Below, in pieces: positions 10,495-19,121 of a DNA stretch of 64,000 nucleotides (its first letter is position 1; each line of letters starts with the position of its first letter). The notes under the pieces were generated by a model, which was given only the letters and a program-made list of their open reading frames with translations, had not been told where the DNA came from and ran no database searches. The stretch spans positions 1 to 64,000 of the forward strand of contig NZ_VEDF01000001.1 of the NCBI RefSeq assembly GCF_007677725.1. Direction: 5' to 3'. The position numbers were made by a program, and so were the translations under genes. Origin of the DNA: Pseudomonas sp. URMO17WK12:I11. Its GTDB lineage: Bacteria; Pseudomonadota; Gammaproteobacteria; Pseudomonadales; Pseudomonadaceae.

Positions 10495-11357
10495 CGATCA
10501 TCGAAGTGATGCGCCTGCCGCTGTCGGTCGACCTCAGCGGCTTCGTCGACCTGTTGCAGCGCCTGCAGGTCCCGCACAGGGTCAGCGAGGAGGGTGACGA
10601 GCAGGTGCTCTGGGCGCCCGCTGACCTGGCCGGGGATGTGCGCGAGCTTTACCAGCGGTTCCCCGATGGCAACGCCGAAGTCGCCGCCGAGCAGCCCGCG
10701 CCTGCGCCCGCTCAATCATCCCTGGCCGAGCAGGCCAAGGCCTGCAAAGTCACTGCTGGCGTTTTACTGCTCTGTGTGATCGTCGCCGGCCTTACCGGCC
10801 TGGGTGACAACCTCAACGCCATCAGCTGGTTCACCTTTCTGGATTTCCGCGTGCAGGGTGAATACCTGCATTTCACCCCGTTGGCCCAGGGCCTGGCCGA
10901 AGGCCAGTGGTGGCGCCTGGTGTCGCCCATGCTCCTGCACTTCGGCGTGCTGCACCTGGCCATGAACGGCCTGTGGTATTGGGAGCTGGGCAAGCGCATC
11001 GAGCTGCGCCAGGGCCCTTGGCAGTTGCTGGGCCTGACCCTGCTGTTCAGCCTGGTGTCCAACCTGGCCCAGCACTACACCAGCGGCCCAAGCCTGTTCG
11101 GCGGCCTGTCCGGGGTGCTGTACGGCCTGCTCGGCCACGTCTGGCTGTACCAGTGGCTGGCGCCGAACCGGCATTTCACGCTGCCCAGGGGCGTCCTGGC
11201 GATGATGCTGGTCTGGCTGGTGGTGTGCCTGACCGGCGTGGTGGGCCAGCTCGGCCTTGGCCAGATCGCCAACGCCGCCCACGTGGGCGGTCTGCTCATC
11301 GGATGCCTGACCGGGCTCTTGGGTGGGGCGCTGGCCCGGCGTAAACTGTCGGCTTGA
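10491..11357 (+). CDS. rhomboid family intramembrane serine protease (GlpG-like)
   Basis: Cleaves transmembrane segments inside the inner membrane. Of 288 aa, residues 1-75 form a cytoplasmic domain like that of GlpG and ~85-285 six transmembrane helices. The catalytic serine is S207 in GGLSGVLYG and the histidine H264 in NAAHVGG. H150 and N159 in LLHFGVLHLAMNG are the oxyanion-side residues. All key residues are present, so it is probably active. The ATGA overlap with the upstream phosphoesterase supports an operon. Confidence 0.92.
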   Translation: MTIIEVMRLPLSVDLSGFVDLLQRLQVPHRVSEEGDEQVLWAPADLAGDVRELYQRFPDGNAEVAAEQPAPAPAQSSLAEQAKACKVTAGVLLLCVIVAGLTGLGDNLNAISWFTFLDFRVQGEYLHFTPLAQGLAEGQWWRLVSPMLLHFGVLHLAMNGLWYWELGKRIELRQGPWQLLGLTLLFSLVSNLAQHYTSGPSLFGGLSGVLYGLLGHVWLYQWLAPNRHFTLPRGVLAMMLVWLVVCLTGVVGQLGLGQIANAAHVGGLLIGCLTGLLGGALARRKLSA

Positions 11358-11370
11358 ATCAGGAGACACT

Positions 11371-11631
11371 ATGTCCACTTTCGCGCAAATGATCGAAAAC
11401 ATCACACCCGAGATCTACCAGAGCCTGAAGCTGGCGATAGAGATCGGCAAATGGTCGGATGGGCGCAAGCTCACCGCCGAGCAGAAGGAGCTGTCCTTGC
11501 AGGCGCTGATCGCCTGGGAGATGAAGAACCTGCCCGAAGAGCAGCGCACCGGTTACATGGGCCCGCAGGAATGCGCCTCGAAGTCCGCACCGATCGCCAA
11601 CATTCTGTTCAAGTCGGACTCGGTACATTGA
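11371..11631 (+). CDS. DUF1315 (YeaC-like) family protein
   Basis: An 86-aa soluble protein of the YeaC/DUF1315 family (QMIENITPEIYQSLKLAIE; GQ-like C-terminus LFKSDSVH). Function unknown. ATG 11371 has an AGGAGA site 7 bp upstream and lies 13 bp after the rhomboid stop. The probable start of the next gene overlaps its stop codon. Confidence 0.9.
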   Translation: MSTFAQMIENITPEIYQSLKLAIEIGKWSDGRKLTAEQKELSLQALIAWEMKNLPEEQRTGYMGPQECASKSAPIANILFKSDSVH

Positions 11632-12458
11632 TCGAACTCGCTCGTGGCTCTCTGAGCAAGATGGCCGTCAGCCTGCAGGCGCCGGTGGTCCAGTACAGTT
11701 TTCGCCTGGGTGAAACCCAGGTTCCGGTGAACCCGCTGATCGGCCAGCGGCTGCGCCTGGAATACCTTGGCGCGATTCATTGCAGCCATTGCGGCAAGCG
11801 CACCAAGACCAGCTTCAGCCAGGGTTATTGCTACCCTTGCATGACCAAGCTGGCACAGTGCGACATGTGCATCATGGCCCCGGAACGCTGCCATTACGAT
11901 GCAGGCACCTGCCGCGACCCGGCCTGGGGCGAGCAGTTCTGCATGACCGACCATATCGTCTACCTGGCCAACTCGTCCGGGATCAAGGTCGGCATCACCC
12001 GCGCCACCCAGCTGCCCACGCGCTGGCTGGACCAGGGCGCCAGCCAGGCGCTGCCGATTCTGCGCGTGTCCACCCGCCAGCAATCGGGCCTGGTCGAAGA
12101 CCTGCTGCGCAGCCAGGTGCCAGACCGCACCAACTGGCGCGCCTTGCTCAAGGGCGATGCGCAAGCGCTCGACCTTGCCGCCGTGCGCGATCAGATCTTC
12201 GATGCCTGCGCCGAAGGCCTGCGTTTGCTGCAAGGCCGCTTCGGCCTGCAGGCGGTCCAGCCGCTGCCAGACGCCGAGGTGGTGCAGATGCGCTATCCAG
12301 TCCAGGCCTACCCGACCAAGATCGTCAGCTTCAACCTCGACAAGGATCCCGTCGTCGAAGGCACGCTGCTGGGTATCAAGGGCCAGTACCTGATCTTCGA
12401 TACCGGCGTGATCAATATTCGCAAGTACACCGCCTATCAATTGGCCGTGCTCCAGTAA
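11628..12458 (+). CDS. DUF2797 family cysteine-rich protein
   Basis: A 276-aa protein of the uncharacterised DUF2797 family. Cysteine pairs CSHC, CYPC, CDMC and two further Cys (~55-110) suggest bound zinc. Next comes IVYLANSSGIKVGITRATQLPTRW, written here in two parts: VYL about 11 residues before KVGITR, then an Arg. This order recalls the core of GIY-YIG-like folds (T5orf172/MUG113 type), but the link is my inference. The start is taken as TTG 11628, whose TTGA overlaps the DUF1315 stop; ATG 11661 would give 265 aa. It is followed 12 bp later by pepN. Confidence 0.8.
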   Translation: MIELARGSLSKMAVSLQAPVVQYSFRLGETQVPVNPLIGQRLRLEYLGAIHCSHCGKRTKTSFSQGYCYPCMTKLAQCDMCIMAPERCHYDAGTCRDPAWGEQFCMTDHIVYLANSSGIKVGITRATQLPTRWLDQGASQALPILRVSTRQQSGLVEDLLRSQVPDRTNWRALLKGDAQALDLAAVRDQIFDACAEGLRLLQGRFGLQAVQPLPDAEVVQMRYPVQAYPTKIVSFNLDKDPVVEGTLLGIKGQYLIFDTGVINIRKYTAYQLAVLQ

Positions 12459-12470
12459 AAGGATCTGCAC

Positions 12471-15128
12471 ATGCGTACCGAACAACCGCAAGTGATCTAC
12501 CTCAAGGATTACCAGGCGCCCGAGTACCTGATCGACGAGACGCACCTGACCTTCGAGCTGTTCGAGGACCACACGCTGGTCCACGCGCAACTGGTGATGC
12601 ACCGCAACCCGGCGCGCGGCGCCGGCCTGCCGCCCTTGGAGCTCGACGGTCAGCACCTTGAGCTGCTGCGCGCCGCCCTGGACGATCAGCAACTGCAAGC
12701 GGGCGACTACCAGCTCGATGCCGACCGCCTGATCGTGCAGCCCAAGGCCGAGCGTTTCACCCTCGATACCAGCGTGAAGATCCACCCCGAGCGCAACACC
12801 GCGCTCGAGGGCCTGTACAAGTCGGGCAAGATGTTCTGCACCCAGTGCGAGGCCGAGGGCTTTCGCAAGATCACGTATTACCTCGACCGTCCCGATGTGA
12901 TGAGCACCTTCACCACCACGGTGATCGCCGAACAACATCGCTACCCGGTGCTGCTGTCCAACGGCAACCCGATCGGCAGCGGCCCGGCCGAAGACGGCCG
13001 GCACTGGGCGACCTGGGAAGATCCGTTCAAGAAGCCGGCCTACCTGTTCGCCCTGGTCGCCGGCGACCTGTGGTGCGTGGAAGACCGCTTCACCCGCCAG
13101 TCCGGACGCGACGTGACCCTGCGCATCTACGTCGAGCCCGAGAACATCGACAAGTGCGACCACGCCATGGTCAGCCTGAAGAAGTCCATGCGCTGGGACG
13201 AAGAAGTCTATGGCCGCGAGTACGACCTCGACATCTTCATGATCGTCGCGGTCAATGATTTCAACATGGGCGCCATGGAAAACAAGGGCCTGAACATCTT
13301 CAACTCGAGCTGCGTGCTGGCCCGCGCCGAGACCGCCACCGATGCCGCCCACCAGCGCGTCGAGGCGGTGGTTGCCCATGAGTATTTCCACAACTGGTCG
13401 GGCAACCGGGTCACCTGCCGCGACTGGTTCCAGTTGTCGCTCAAGGAAGGCTTCACGGTGTTCCGCGACGCTGAATTCAGTGCCGACATGAACTCGCGCA
13501 CGGTCAAGCGCATCGAGGACGTCGCCTACCTGCGCACACATCAATTCGCCGAAGACGCAGGGCCGATGGCGCATCCGGTACGCCCGGACAGCTTCATCGA
13601 GATTTCCAACTTCTACACCCTGACGGTGTACGAGAAGGGTAGCGAAGTGGTGCGCATGGTGCGCACGCTGCTGGGCGCCGAAGGGTTCCGCAAGGGTAGC
13701 GACCTGTACTTCGAGCGCCACGATGGCCAGGCGGTGACCACTGACGACTTCATCAAGGCCATGGAAGACGCCAACGGTGTCGACCTGACGCAGTTCAAGC
13801 GCTGGTACAGCCAAGCCGGTACGCCGCGCCTGGAGGTCAGCGAAGCCTACGACGCGGCCGCGCAGACCTACAGCCTGACCTTGCGCCAGAGCTGCCCGCA
13901 GACCCCTGACAAAGCCGAAAAATTGCCGTTCGTGATCCCGGTGGAGCTGGGCCTGCTGGATGCCGCCGGGAATGACCTGCCGCTGCAACTGGCTGGCGAG
14001 AGCTCGGCTGGCGGCACCAACCGCGTGCTGTCGGTGACCGAAACCGAGCAGACCTTCACCTTCCAGGGCATCGCCGCCAAGCCGCTGCCGTCGTTGCTGC
14101 GCGGTTTCAGTGCGCCGGTCAAGCTCAGCTTCCCCTACGACCGCGACCAGTTGATGTTCCTCATGCAGCACGACAGCGACGGTTTCAACCGCTGGGAAGC
14201 GGGCCAGCAGCTGTCGGTCCAGGTGCTGCAGGAATTGATCGGCCAGCACCAGCGCGGCGAGGCGCTGAAGCTCGACCAGCGCCTGATCACCGCGCTTGGC
14301 ACCGTGCTGGGCAACCAGTCGCTGGACCCGGCCATGGTCGCCGAAATGCTCTCGCTGCCAGGTGAGGCCTACCTCACCGAGATCAGCCAGGTGGCCGACG
14401 TGGATGCGATCCACGCCGCCCGCGAGTTCGCTCGCCAGCAGATCGCCGAACAGCTGTTCGACGCCCTGTGGGCGCGTTACCAGGCTCACCGTGAGGTGTC
14501 GCGCACCACCGCCTACGTGGCCGCCGCCGAACACTTCGCTCGCCGCAGCCTGCAGAACATCGCCCTGTCGTACCTGATGCTGAGCGGCAAGCCGCAGGTG
14601 CTGGAGGCGACCCTGGAGCAGTTCGAGCACTGCGACAACATGACCGAGCGCCTGACCGCGCTGGCGGTGCTGGTCAATTCGCCGTTCGAGGCCGAACGTG
14701 CCAAGGCGCTGGAAAGCTTCGCCGAGCACTTCAAGGACAACCCGCTGGTCATGGACCAGTGGTTCAGTGTGCAAGCCGCCAGCACGCTGGCGGGCGGGCT
14801 GGCGCGGGTCAAGGCGTTGATGCAGCACCCGGCCTTCACCCTGAAGAACCCGAACAAGGTTCGAGCACTGGTGGGTGCATTCGCCGGGCAGAACCTGGTC
14901 AACTTCCACGCCGCCGATGGTTCAGGCTATCGCTTCCTGGCCGACCTGGTCATTGAGCTGAATGGGTTGAATCCGCAGATCGCCTCGCGTCAACTGGCAC
15001 CCCTGACCCGCTGGCGCAAATATGACGCGGCGCGCCAGGCGTTGATGAAGGCCGAGCTGGAGCGGATTCGCGCGTCCGGCGAGCTGTCCAGCGACGTCTA
15101 CGAAGTGGTCAGCAAGAGCCTCGCCTGA
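12471..15128 (+). CDS. pepN: aminopeptidase N (M1 family)
   Basis: A zinc aminopeptidase that removes N-terminal residues from peptides in the cytoplasm. It is 885 aa, normal for gammaproteobacterial PepN. GAMEN (about 267-271) recognises the substrate N-terminus. HEYFH at 303-307 and E326 of LKEG form the HExxH-18-E zinc site. The C-terminal half is the helical ERAP-like domain. A GGATC site precedes ATG 12471. It is the last gene of the nadK run; an inverted repeat follows at 15133-15200. Confidence 0.97.
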   Translation: MRTEQPQVIYLKDYQAPEYLIDETHLTFELFEDHTLVHAQLVMHRNPARGAGLPPLELDGQHLELLRAALDDQQLQAGDYQLDADRLIVQPKAERFTLDTSVKIHPERNTALEGLYKSGKMFCTQCEAEGFRKITYYLDRPDVMSTFTTTVIAEQHRYPVLLSNGNPIGSGPAEDGRHWATWEDPFKKPAYLFALVAGDLWCVEDRFTRQSGRDVTLRIYVEPENIDKCDHAMVSLKKSMRWDEEVYGREYDLDIFMIVAVNDFNMGAMENKGLNIFNSSCVLARAETATDAAHQRVEAVVAHEYFHNWSGNRVTCRDWFQLSLKEGFTVFRDAEFSADMNSRTVKRIEDVAYLRTHQFAEDAGPMAHPVRPDSFIEISNFYTLTVYEKGSEVVRMVRTLLGAEGFRKGSDLYFERHDGQAVTTDDFIKAMEDANGVDLTQFKRWYSQAGTPRLEVSEAYDAAAQTYSLTLRQSCPQTPDKAEKLPFVIPVELGLLDAAGNDLPLQLAGESSAGGTNRVLSVTETEQTFTFQGIAAKPLPSLLRGFSAPVKLSFPYDRDQLMFLMQHDSDGFNRWEAGQQLSVQVLQELIGQHQRGEALKLDQRLITALGTVLGNQSLDPAMVAEMLSLPGEAYLTEISQVADVDAIHAAREFARQQIAEQLFDALWARYQAHREVSRTTAYVAAAEHFARRSLQNIALSYLMLSGKPQVLEATLEQFEHCDNMTERLTALAVLVNSPFEAERAKALESFAEHFKDNPLVMDQWFSVQAASTLAGGLARVKALMQHPAFTLKNPNKVRALVGAFAGQNLVNFHAADGSGYRFLADLVIELNGLNPQIASRQLAPLTRWRKYDAARQALMKAELERIRASGELSSDVYEVVSKSLA

Positions 15129-15132
15129 GCCT

Positions 15133-15200
15133 CAAGCGGCAAGCTGCAAGCTGAAAGCAAAAGCAGATCTGCTTCTGCTTGCAGCTTGCGGCTTGCAGCT
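15133..15200. repeat. GCAAGCTGCAAGCTG-type inverted repeat
   Basis: Imperfect long dyad: the left arm GCGGCAAGCTGCAAGCTG faces the right arm CAGCTTGCGGCTTGCAGC around a central AGCAGATCTGCT palindrome. The same core (GCTTGCAGCTTGC / CTGCAAGCTG) recurs at 39081-39157. It begins 5 bp after the pepN stop and could act as a 3'-end structure. Confidence 0.7.
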
Positions 15201-15240
15201 CGCCACCCAGGGCGGTTAACAAAACATAACGTGCAGCGCG

Positions 15241-15270
15241 TTGTCATCGCGCAACGTTCCCCGATACGAT
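15241..15270 (+). promoter_or_regulatory. candidate sigma-70 promoter of the YCF48/MMPL operon
   Basis: A -35 TTGTCA (5/6) at 15241-15246, an 18-bp spacer and a -10 TACGAT (4/6) at 15265-15270, about 70 bp before the coding start. Confidence 0.45.
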
Positions 15271-15339
15271 CCCTCCAGGCCTCTAACGCAGGCTTTTCAC
15301 AGCACAGACCCACCAACAAGAACACAACAGGGGATGGTC

Positions 15340-16377
15340 ATGATGGAGCGGGTGATGACGCGGGCCAGGCGTGCGGCCTGGCCGTTGGCGGCCGGCGCGA
15401 TGCTGGCGCTGGCATTGGGGATGGCAAGCGGGGTGCAGGCCGCGCCAGCCGACGAATATTCGACCGAATCGGCCAAGGCCAGTCAGAGCCTGTTGATCGA
15501 CGCCGTCCACGCCGGTAAACGGCTCGTGGTGGTGGGCGACCGGGGGCATATCCTGTTTTCGGACGACCAAGGCCACACCTGGACCCAGGCACGTGTGCCG
15601 ACCCGGCAACTGCTCACCGCAGTGTTCTTCCTCGACGACAAACGCGGCTGGGCCGTCGGTCACGATGCGCAGATCCTCGCCAGCACCGATGGCGGTGCCA
15701 CCTGGACCAAGCAGTTCGAAGACCTTGCCCGCGAAGCGCCGCTGCTCGACATCACCTTCCTCGACGCCCAGCACGGCTTTGCCGTGGGCGCCTATGGCGC
15801 ACTGCTGGAAACCCGTGACGGCGGCCAGCATTGGCAAGACGTCGCCGAGCGCCTGGACAACCCTGATCAGTTGCACCTCAATGGCATCAACAAAGTCCGT
15901 GATGCGGGTTTGTTCATCGTCGGCGAGCAGGGCGGCATGTTCCGCTCCAGCGACGACGGCCAGACCTGGGACAGCGTCCAGGGCACCTACGAGGGCTCAC
16001 TGTTCGGTGTGATCGGCACCGCCCAGGCCAATACGCTGCTGGTGTATGGCCTGCGCGGCAACCTGTTCCGCTCCGGCGACTTCGGTGACACCTGGCAGCC
16101 CATCGCCCTCACTGCAGCGCGCGGGACGCTCGAATTCGGCCTGGCAGGCGCAACCCTTGCAGACGATGGCAGCCTGATCCTGGTGGGCAACGGTGGCAGC
16201 GTGCTGCGCAGCGACGATGATGGTCAGACCTTCAGCATCTACAACCGCAGCGACCGCATCGCCTTGGCCGGTGTCAGTGGCCTGGCCGATGGCGGACTGC
16301 TGTTGGTCGGGCAGGGCGGTATTCACCTGGCTGATGCGAAAGGCGCCGATCAGCCTGCCCAGGAGGTGCGTCCATGA
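15340..16377 (+). CDS. YCF48-related exported beta-propeller protein
   Basis: A periplasmic protein of 345 aa with a signal peptide ending GVQAA. It carries at least six Asp-box/BNR-like repeats, each with S-x-D-x-G-x-T-W (SDDQGHTWTQ, STDGGATWTK, TRDGGQHWQD, SSDDGQTWDS, SGDFGDTWQP). This is the YCF48/photosystem II assembly-like propeller. Several ATGs are near the start; 15340 is chosen because CAGGGG lies 6 bp upstream (15334 and 15343 are alternatives). ATGA overlap with the MMPL gene shows a tight operon, so it probably serves as that transporter's periplasmic partner. Confidence 0.85.
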   Translation: MMERVMTRARRAAWPLAAGAMLALALGMASGVQAAPADEYSTESAKASQSLLIDAVHAGKRLVVVGDRGHILFSDDQGHTWTQARVPTRQLLTAVFFLDDKRGWAVGHDAQILASTDGGATWTKQFEDLAREAPLLDITFLDAQHGFAVGAYGALLETRDGGQHWQDVAERLDNPDQLHLNGINKVRDAGLFIVGEQGGMFRSSDDGQTWDSVQGTYEGSLFGVIGTAQANTLLVYGLRGNLFRSGDFGDTWQPIALTAARGTLEFGLAGATLADDGSLILVGNGGSVLRSDDDGQTFSIYNRSDRIALAGVSGLADGGLLLVGQGGIHLADAKGADQPAQEVRP

Positions 16378-18770
16378 CCAGCCGGGAGAGCATCGACATG
16401 CCGCACAACCAGGACAAGGCGACCCTGCTCGAACGCCTGATCTTCAACAACCGCCCGGTCGTCATCGCCTTGTGCGTGTTGGTCAGCATTTTCCTGTTCT
16501 GGCAGGCCACCCAGATACGGCCCTCCACCAGCTTCGAGAAGATGATCCCGCTGGAGCATCCCTTCATCGAGCAGATGATGGAGCACCGCAATGACCTGGC
16601 CAACCTGGGCAACACCATCCGCATCTCGGTCGAAGCGGTGGATGGCGACATCTTCGACAAGCACTACATGGAAACCCTGCGCCAGATCCATGACGAGGTG
16701 TTCTACATCCCCGGTGTCGACCGCGCCGGCCTCAAGTCGCTGTGGAGTCCCAGCGTGCGCTGGAGCGAGGTGACCGAAGAGGGTTTCTCTGGCGGTGAAG
16801 TCATCCCCAATACCTACGACGGCTCCCAGCAAAGTCTCGATACCTTGCGCGACAACGTGCTCAAGTCGGGCCAGGTCGGCCGTCTGGTGGGCAACAACTT
16901 CAGGTCCAGCATCGTCGATGTGCCGCTGCTGGAAAGCTTCCCCGACCCGCAGGACCCCGGCAAGCAGGTCAAGCTGGATTACCAGCAGTTTTCCCACCAA
17001 CTGGAAGAAAAGATCCGCGACAAGTTCCAGGCGCAGAACCCCAACGTGAAAATCCACATCGTCGGCTTCGCCAAGAAGGTCGGCGACCTGATCGACGGCC
17101 TGGTGATGGTGGCAATGTTCTTCGGCGTGGCCCTGATCATCACCTGGATCCTGCTGTACTGGTTCACCTGGTGCATCCGCAGCACCGTCGCCGTGCTCAT
17201 CACCACCCTGGTCGCGGTGGTCTGGCAGCTGGGCCTGATGCATGCGGTCGGCTTCGGTCTGGATCCCTACTCGATGCTGGTGCCGTTTCTGATATTCGCC
17301 ATTGGCATCTCCCACGGTGTACAGAAGATCAACGGCATCGCCTTGCAGTCCAGTGACGCCGACAACGCCCTGACTGCGGCGCGGCGCACCTTCCGCCAGT
17401 TGTTCCTGCCGGGCATGATCGCCATTCTGGCCGATGCCGTAGGCTTCATCACCTTGCTGATCATCGACATCGGCGTGATCCGCGAACTGGCCATCGGCGC
17501 TTCGATCGGCGTAGCGGTGATCGTCTTCACCAACCTGATCCTGCTGCCGGTGGCGATCTCCTACGTCGGCATCAGCAAGAAAGCCATCGAGCGCAGCAAG
17601 AAAGACGCGACCCGCGAGCATCCGTTCTGGCGCCTGCTGTCGAACTTCGCCAGCGCCAAGGTCGCGCCGGTGTCCATTGCCCTGGCCCTGATCGCTTTTG
17701 CTGGCGGCCTGTGGTACAGCCAGAACCTCAAGATCGGCGACCTCGACCAGGGCGCGCCGGAGCTGCGTCCGGATTCGCGCTACAACCAGGACAACAACTT
17801 CATCATCAGCAATTATTCGACCAGTTCCGATGTGCTGGTGATCATGGTCAAGACGCCGCCTGAGAGCTGCTCGATTCACTCGACCATGGCGCCGATCGAC
17901 GAGCTGATGTGGACCATGCAGAACACCCCCGGGGTGCAATCGGCGATCTCACTGGTCACGGTGTCCAAGCAAGTGATCAAGGGTATGAACGAGGGCAACC
18001 TGAAGTGGGAAACCCTGTCGCGCAACCCGGACATCCTCAACAATTCCATCGCCCGTGCCGACGGCCTGTACAACGGCGACTGTTCACTGGCGCCGGTGCT
18101 GGTGTTCCTCAACGACCACAAGGCCGAAACCCTGGAGCGCGTCACGGCAGCAGCCAAGGCGTTCGCCGACAGCCACAACAAGGACGGCTTGCAGTTCCTC
18201 CTGGCAGCGGGCAACGCCGGTATCGAGGCGGCCACCAACGAGGTGATCAAGTCGGCCGAGCTGACCATCCTGATATTGGTGTACATCTGCGTGGCGGTGA
18301 TGTGCATGATCACCTTCCGCTCATTCGCCGCTACCCTGTGCATCGTCCTGCCATTGGTGCTGACCTCGGTGCTGGGCAACGCGCTGATGGCGTTCATGGG
18401 CATTGGCGTCAAGGTCGCTACCTTGCCAGTGGTGGCCTTGGGCGTGGGGATCGGGGTGGACTACGGCATTTACATCTACAGCCGCCTGGAAAGCTTCCTG
18501 CGTGCCGGCCTGCCGTTGCAGGAAGCCTATTACCAGACCCTGCGCTCGACCGGCAAGGCGGTGCTGTTCACCGGTCTGTGCCTGGCGATCGGCGTCTGCA
18601 CCTGGATCTTCTCGGCCATCAAGTTCCAGGCCGACATGGGCTTGATGCTGACCTTCATGCTGCTGTGGAACATGTTCGGTGCGTTGTGGCTGTTGCCGGC
18701 CCTGGCGCGGTTCCTGATCAAGCCTGAAAAGATGGCCGGCAAGCAGGGCGGTTCGATCTTCGCCCACTGA
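16374..18770 (+). CDS. RND superfamily MMPL-type transporter
   Basis: A 798-aa inner-membrane transporter of the MMPL/hopanoid-exporter-like branch of RND proteins. One N-terminal TM helix is followed by a periplasmic loop (~45-230), five helices, a second large loop (~430-610), then the last helix bundle. GVGIGVDYGIYIYSR (~685-700) and AIGISHGVQKINGIA carry conserved RND residues in the membrane. The substrate is unknown; homologues paired with YCF48 proteins often sit with DUF1329/DUF1302 outer-membrane proteins (recalled), which are absent here. A terminator follows at 18789-18818. Confidence 0.9.
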   Translation: MTSRESIDMPHNQDKATLLERLIFNNRPVVIALCVLVSIFLFWQATQIRPSTSFEKMIPLEHPFIEQMMEHRNDLANLGNTIRISVEAVDGDIFDKHYMETLRQIHDEVFYIPGVDRAGLKSLWSPSVRWSEVTEEGFSGGEVIPNTYDGSQQSLDTLRDNVLKSGQVGRLVGNNFRSSIVDVPLLESFPDPQDPGKQVKLDYQQFSHQLEEKIRDKFQAQNPNVKIHIVGFAKKVGDLIDGLVMVAMFFGVALIITWILLYWFTWCIRSTVAVLITTLVAVVWQLGLMHAVGFGLDPYSMLVPFLIFAIGISHGVQKINGIALQSSDADNALTAARRTFRQLFLPGMIAILADAVGFITLLIIDIGVIRELAIGASIGVAVIVFTNLILLPVAISYVGISKKAIERSKKDATREHPFWRLLSNFASAKVAPVSIALALIAFAGGLWYSQNLKIGDLDQGAPELRPDSRYNQDNNFIISNYSTSSDVLVIMVKTPPESCSIHSTMAPIDELMWTMQNTPGVQSAISLVTVSKQVIKGMNEGNLKWETLSRNPDILNNSIARADGLYNGDCSLAPVLVFLNDHKAETLERVTAAAKAFADSHNKDGLQFLLAAGNAGIEAATNEVIKSAELTILILVYICVAVMCMITFRSFAATLCIVLPLVLTSVLGNALMAFMGIGVKVATLPVVALGVGIGVDYGIYIYSRLESFLRAGLPLQEAYYQTLRSTGKAVLFTGLCLAIGVCTWIFSAIKFQADMGLMLTFMLLWNMFGALWLLPALARFLIKPEKMAGKQGGSIFAH

Positions 18771-18788
18771 CTGCACGTGCTTGCCAAT

Positions 18789-18818
18789 GAGCCGGCTATA
18801 CTGCCGGCTCATTTTTTT
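18789..18818 (+). terminator. intrinsic terminator after the MMPL gene
   Basis: The perfect 8-bp stem GAGCCGGC / GCCGGCTC closes a 6-nt loop and is followed by ATTTTTTT. Confidence 0.93.
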
Positions 18819-18830
18819 CACGGTATCGCC

Positions 18831-19121
18831 ATGTCTCCTCTCGCCACTGCGCTCGCCTCCTGCGACATGCTCCTGATCGATGGCCTGCACGCCTTCGACT
18901 TCACCTGCGACGAATCCGGCCTCAGCATCGAGTGCATGGACGGCCGCCAACTGCGGCGCTGGTCGTTTACCCCCGAGCAGATCGCTGCCGCCGTTGGCGA
19001 GCACGACCAATGGCAACTCGCCGATGAACAGGGCGAGCATCGGCTAGTCTGTATGAGTGCCTTTCGCGCCCCGGATGAAGATGATGAAGAAGTGGACCCA
19101 AACCTGCCTGCTGAGCGTTAG
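18831..19121 (+). CDS. small acidic protein, DUF5629-like
   Basis: A 96-aa protein with an acidic tail (DEDDEEVDPN). The core CDMLLIDGLHAFDF and the following W-x-F-x-P-E-Q-I segment match my memory of the Pseudomonas DUF5629 family, though the family name is uncertain. Function unknown. It begins 12 bp after a strong terminator, so its promoter must lie in or before the hairpin. Its 3' end overlaps the lactonase start by ~45 bp. Confidence 0.75.
   Translation: MSPLATALASCDMLLIDGLHAFDFTCDESGLSIECMDGRQLRRWSFTPEQIAAAVGEHDQWQLADEQGEHRLVCMSAFRAPDEDDEEVDPNLPAER

Noticed and set aside
11553..14909. 1118-codon open frame on the minus strand across pepN
   Set aside because: An antisense artefact of GC-rich codon use; pepN has all catalytic motifs and the antisense product has none.
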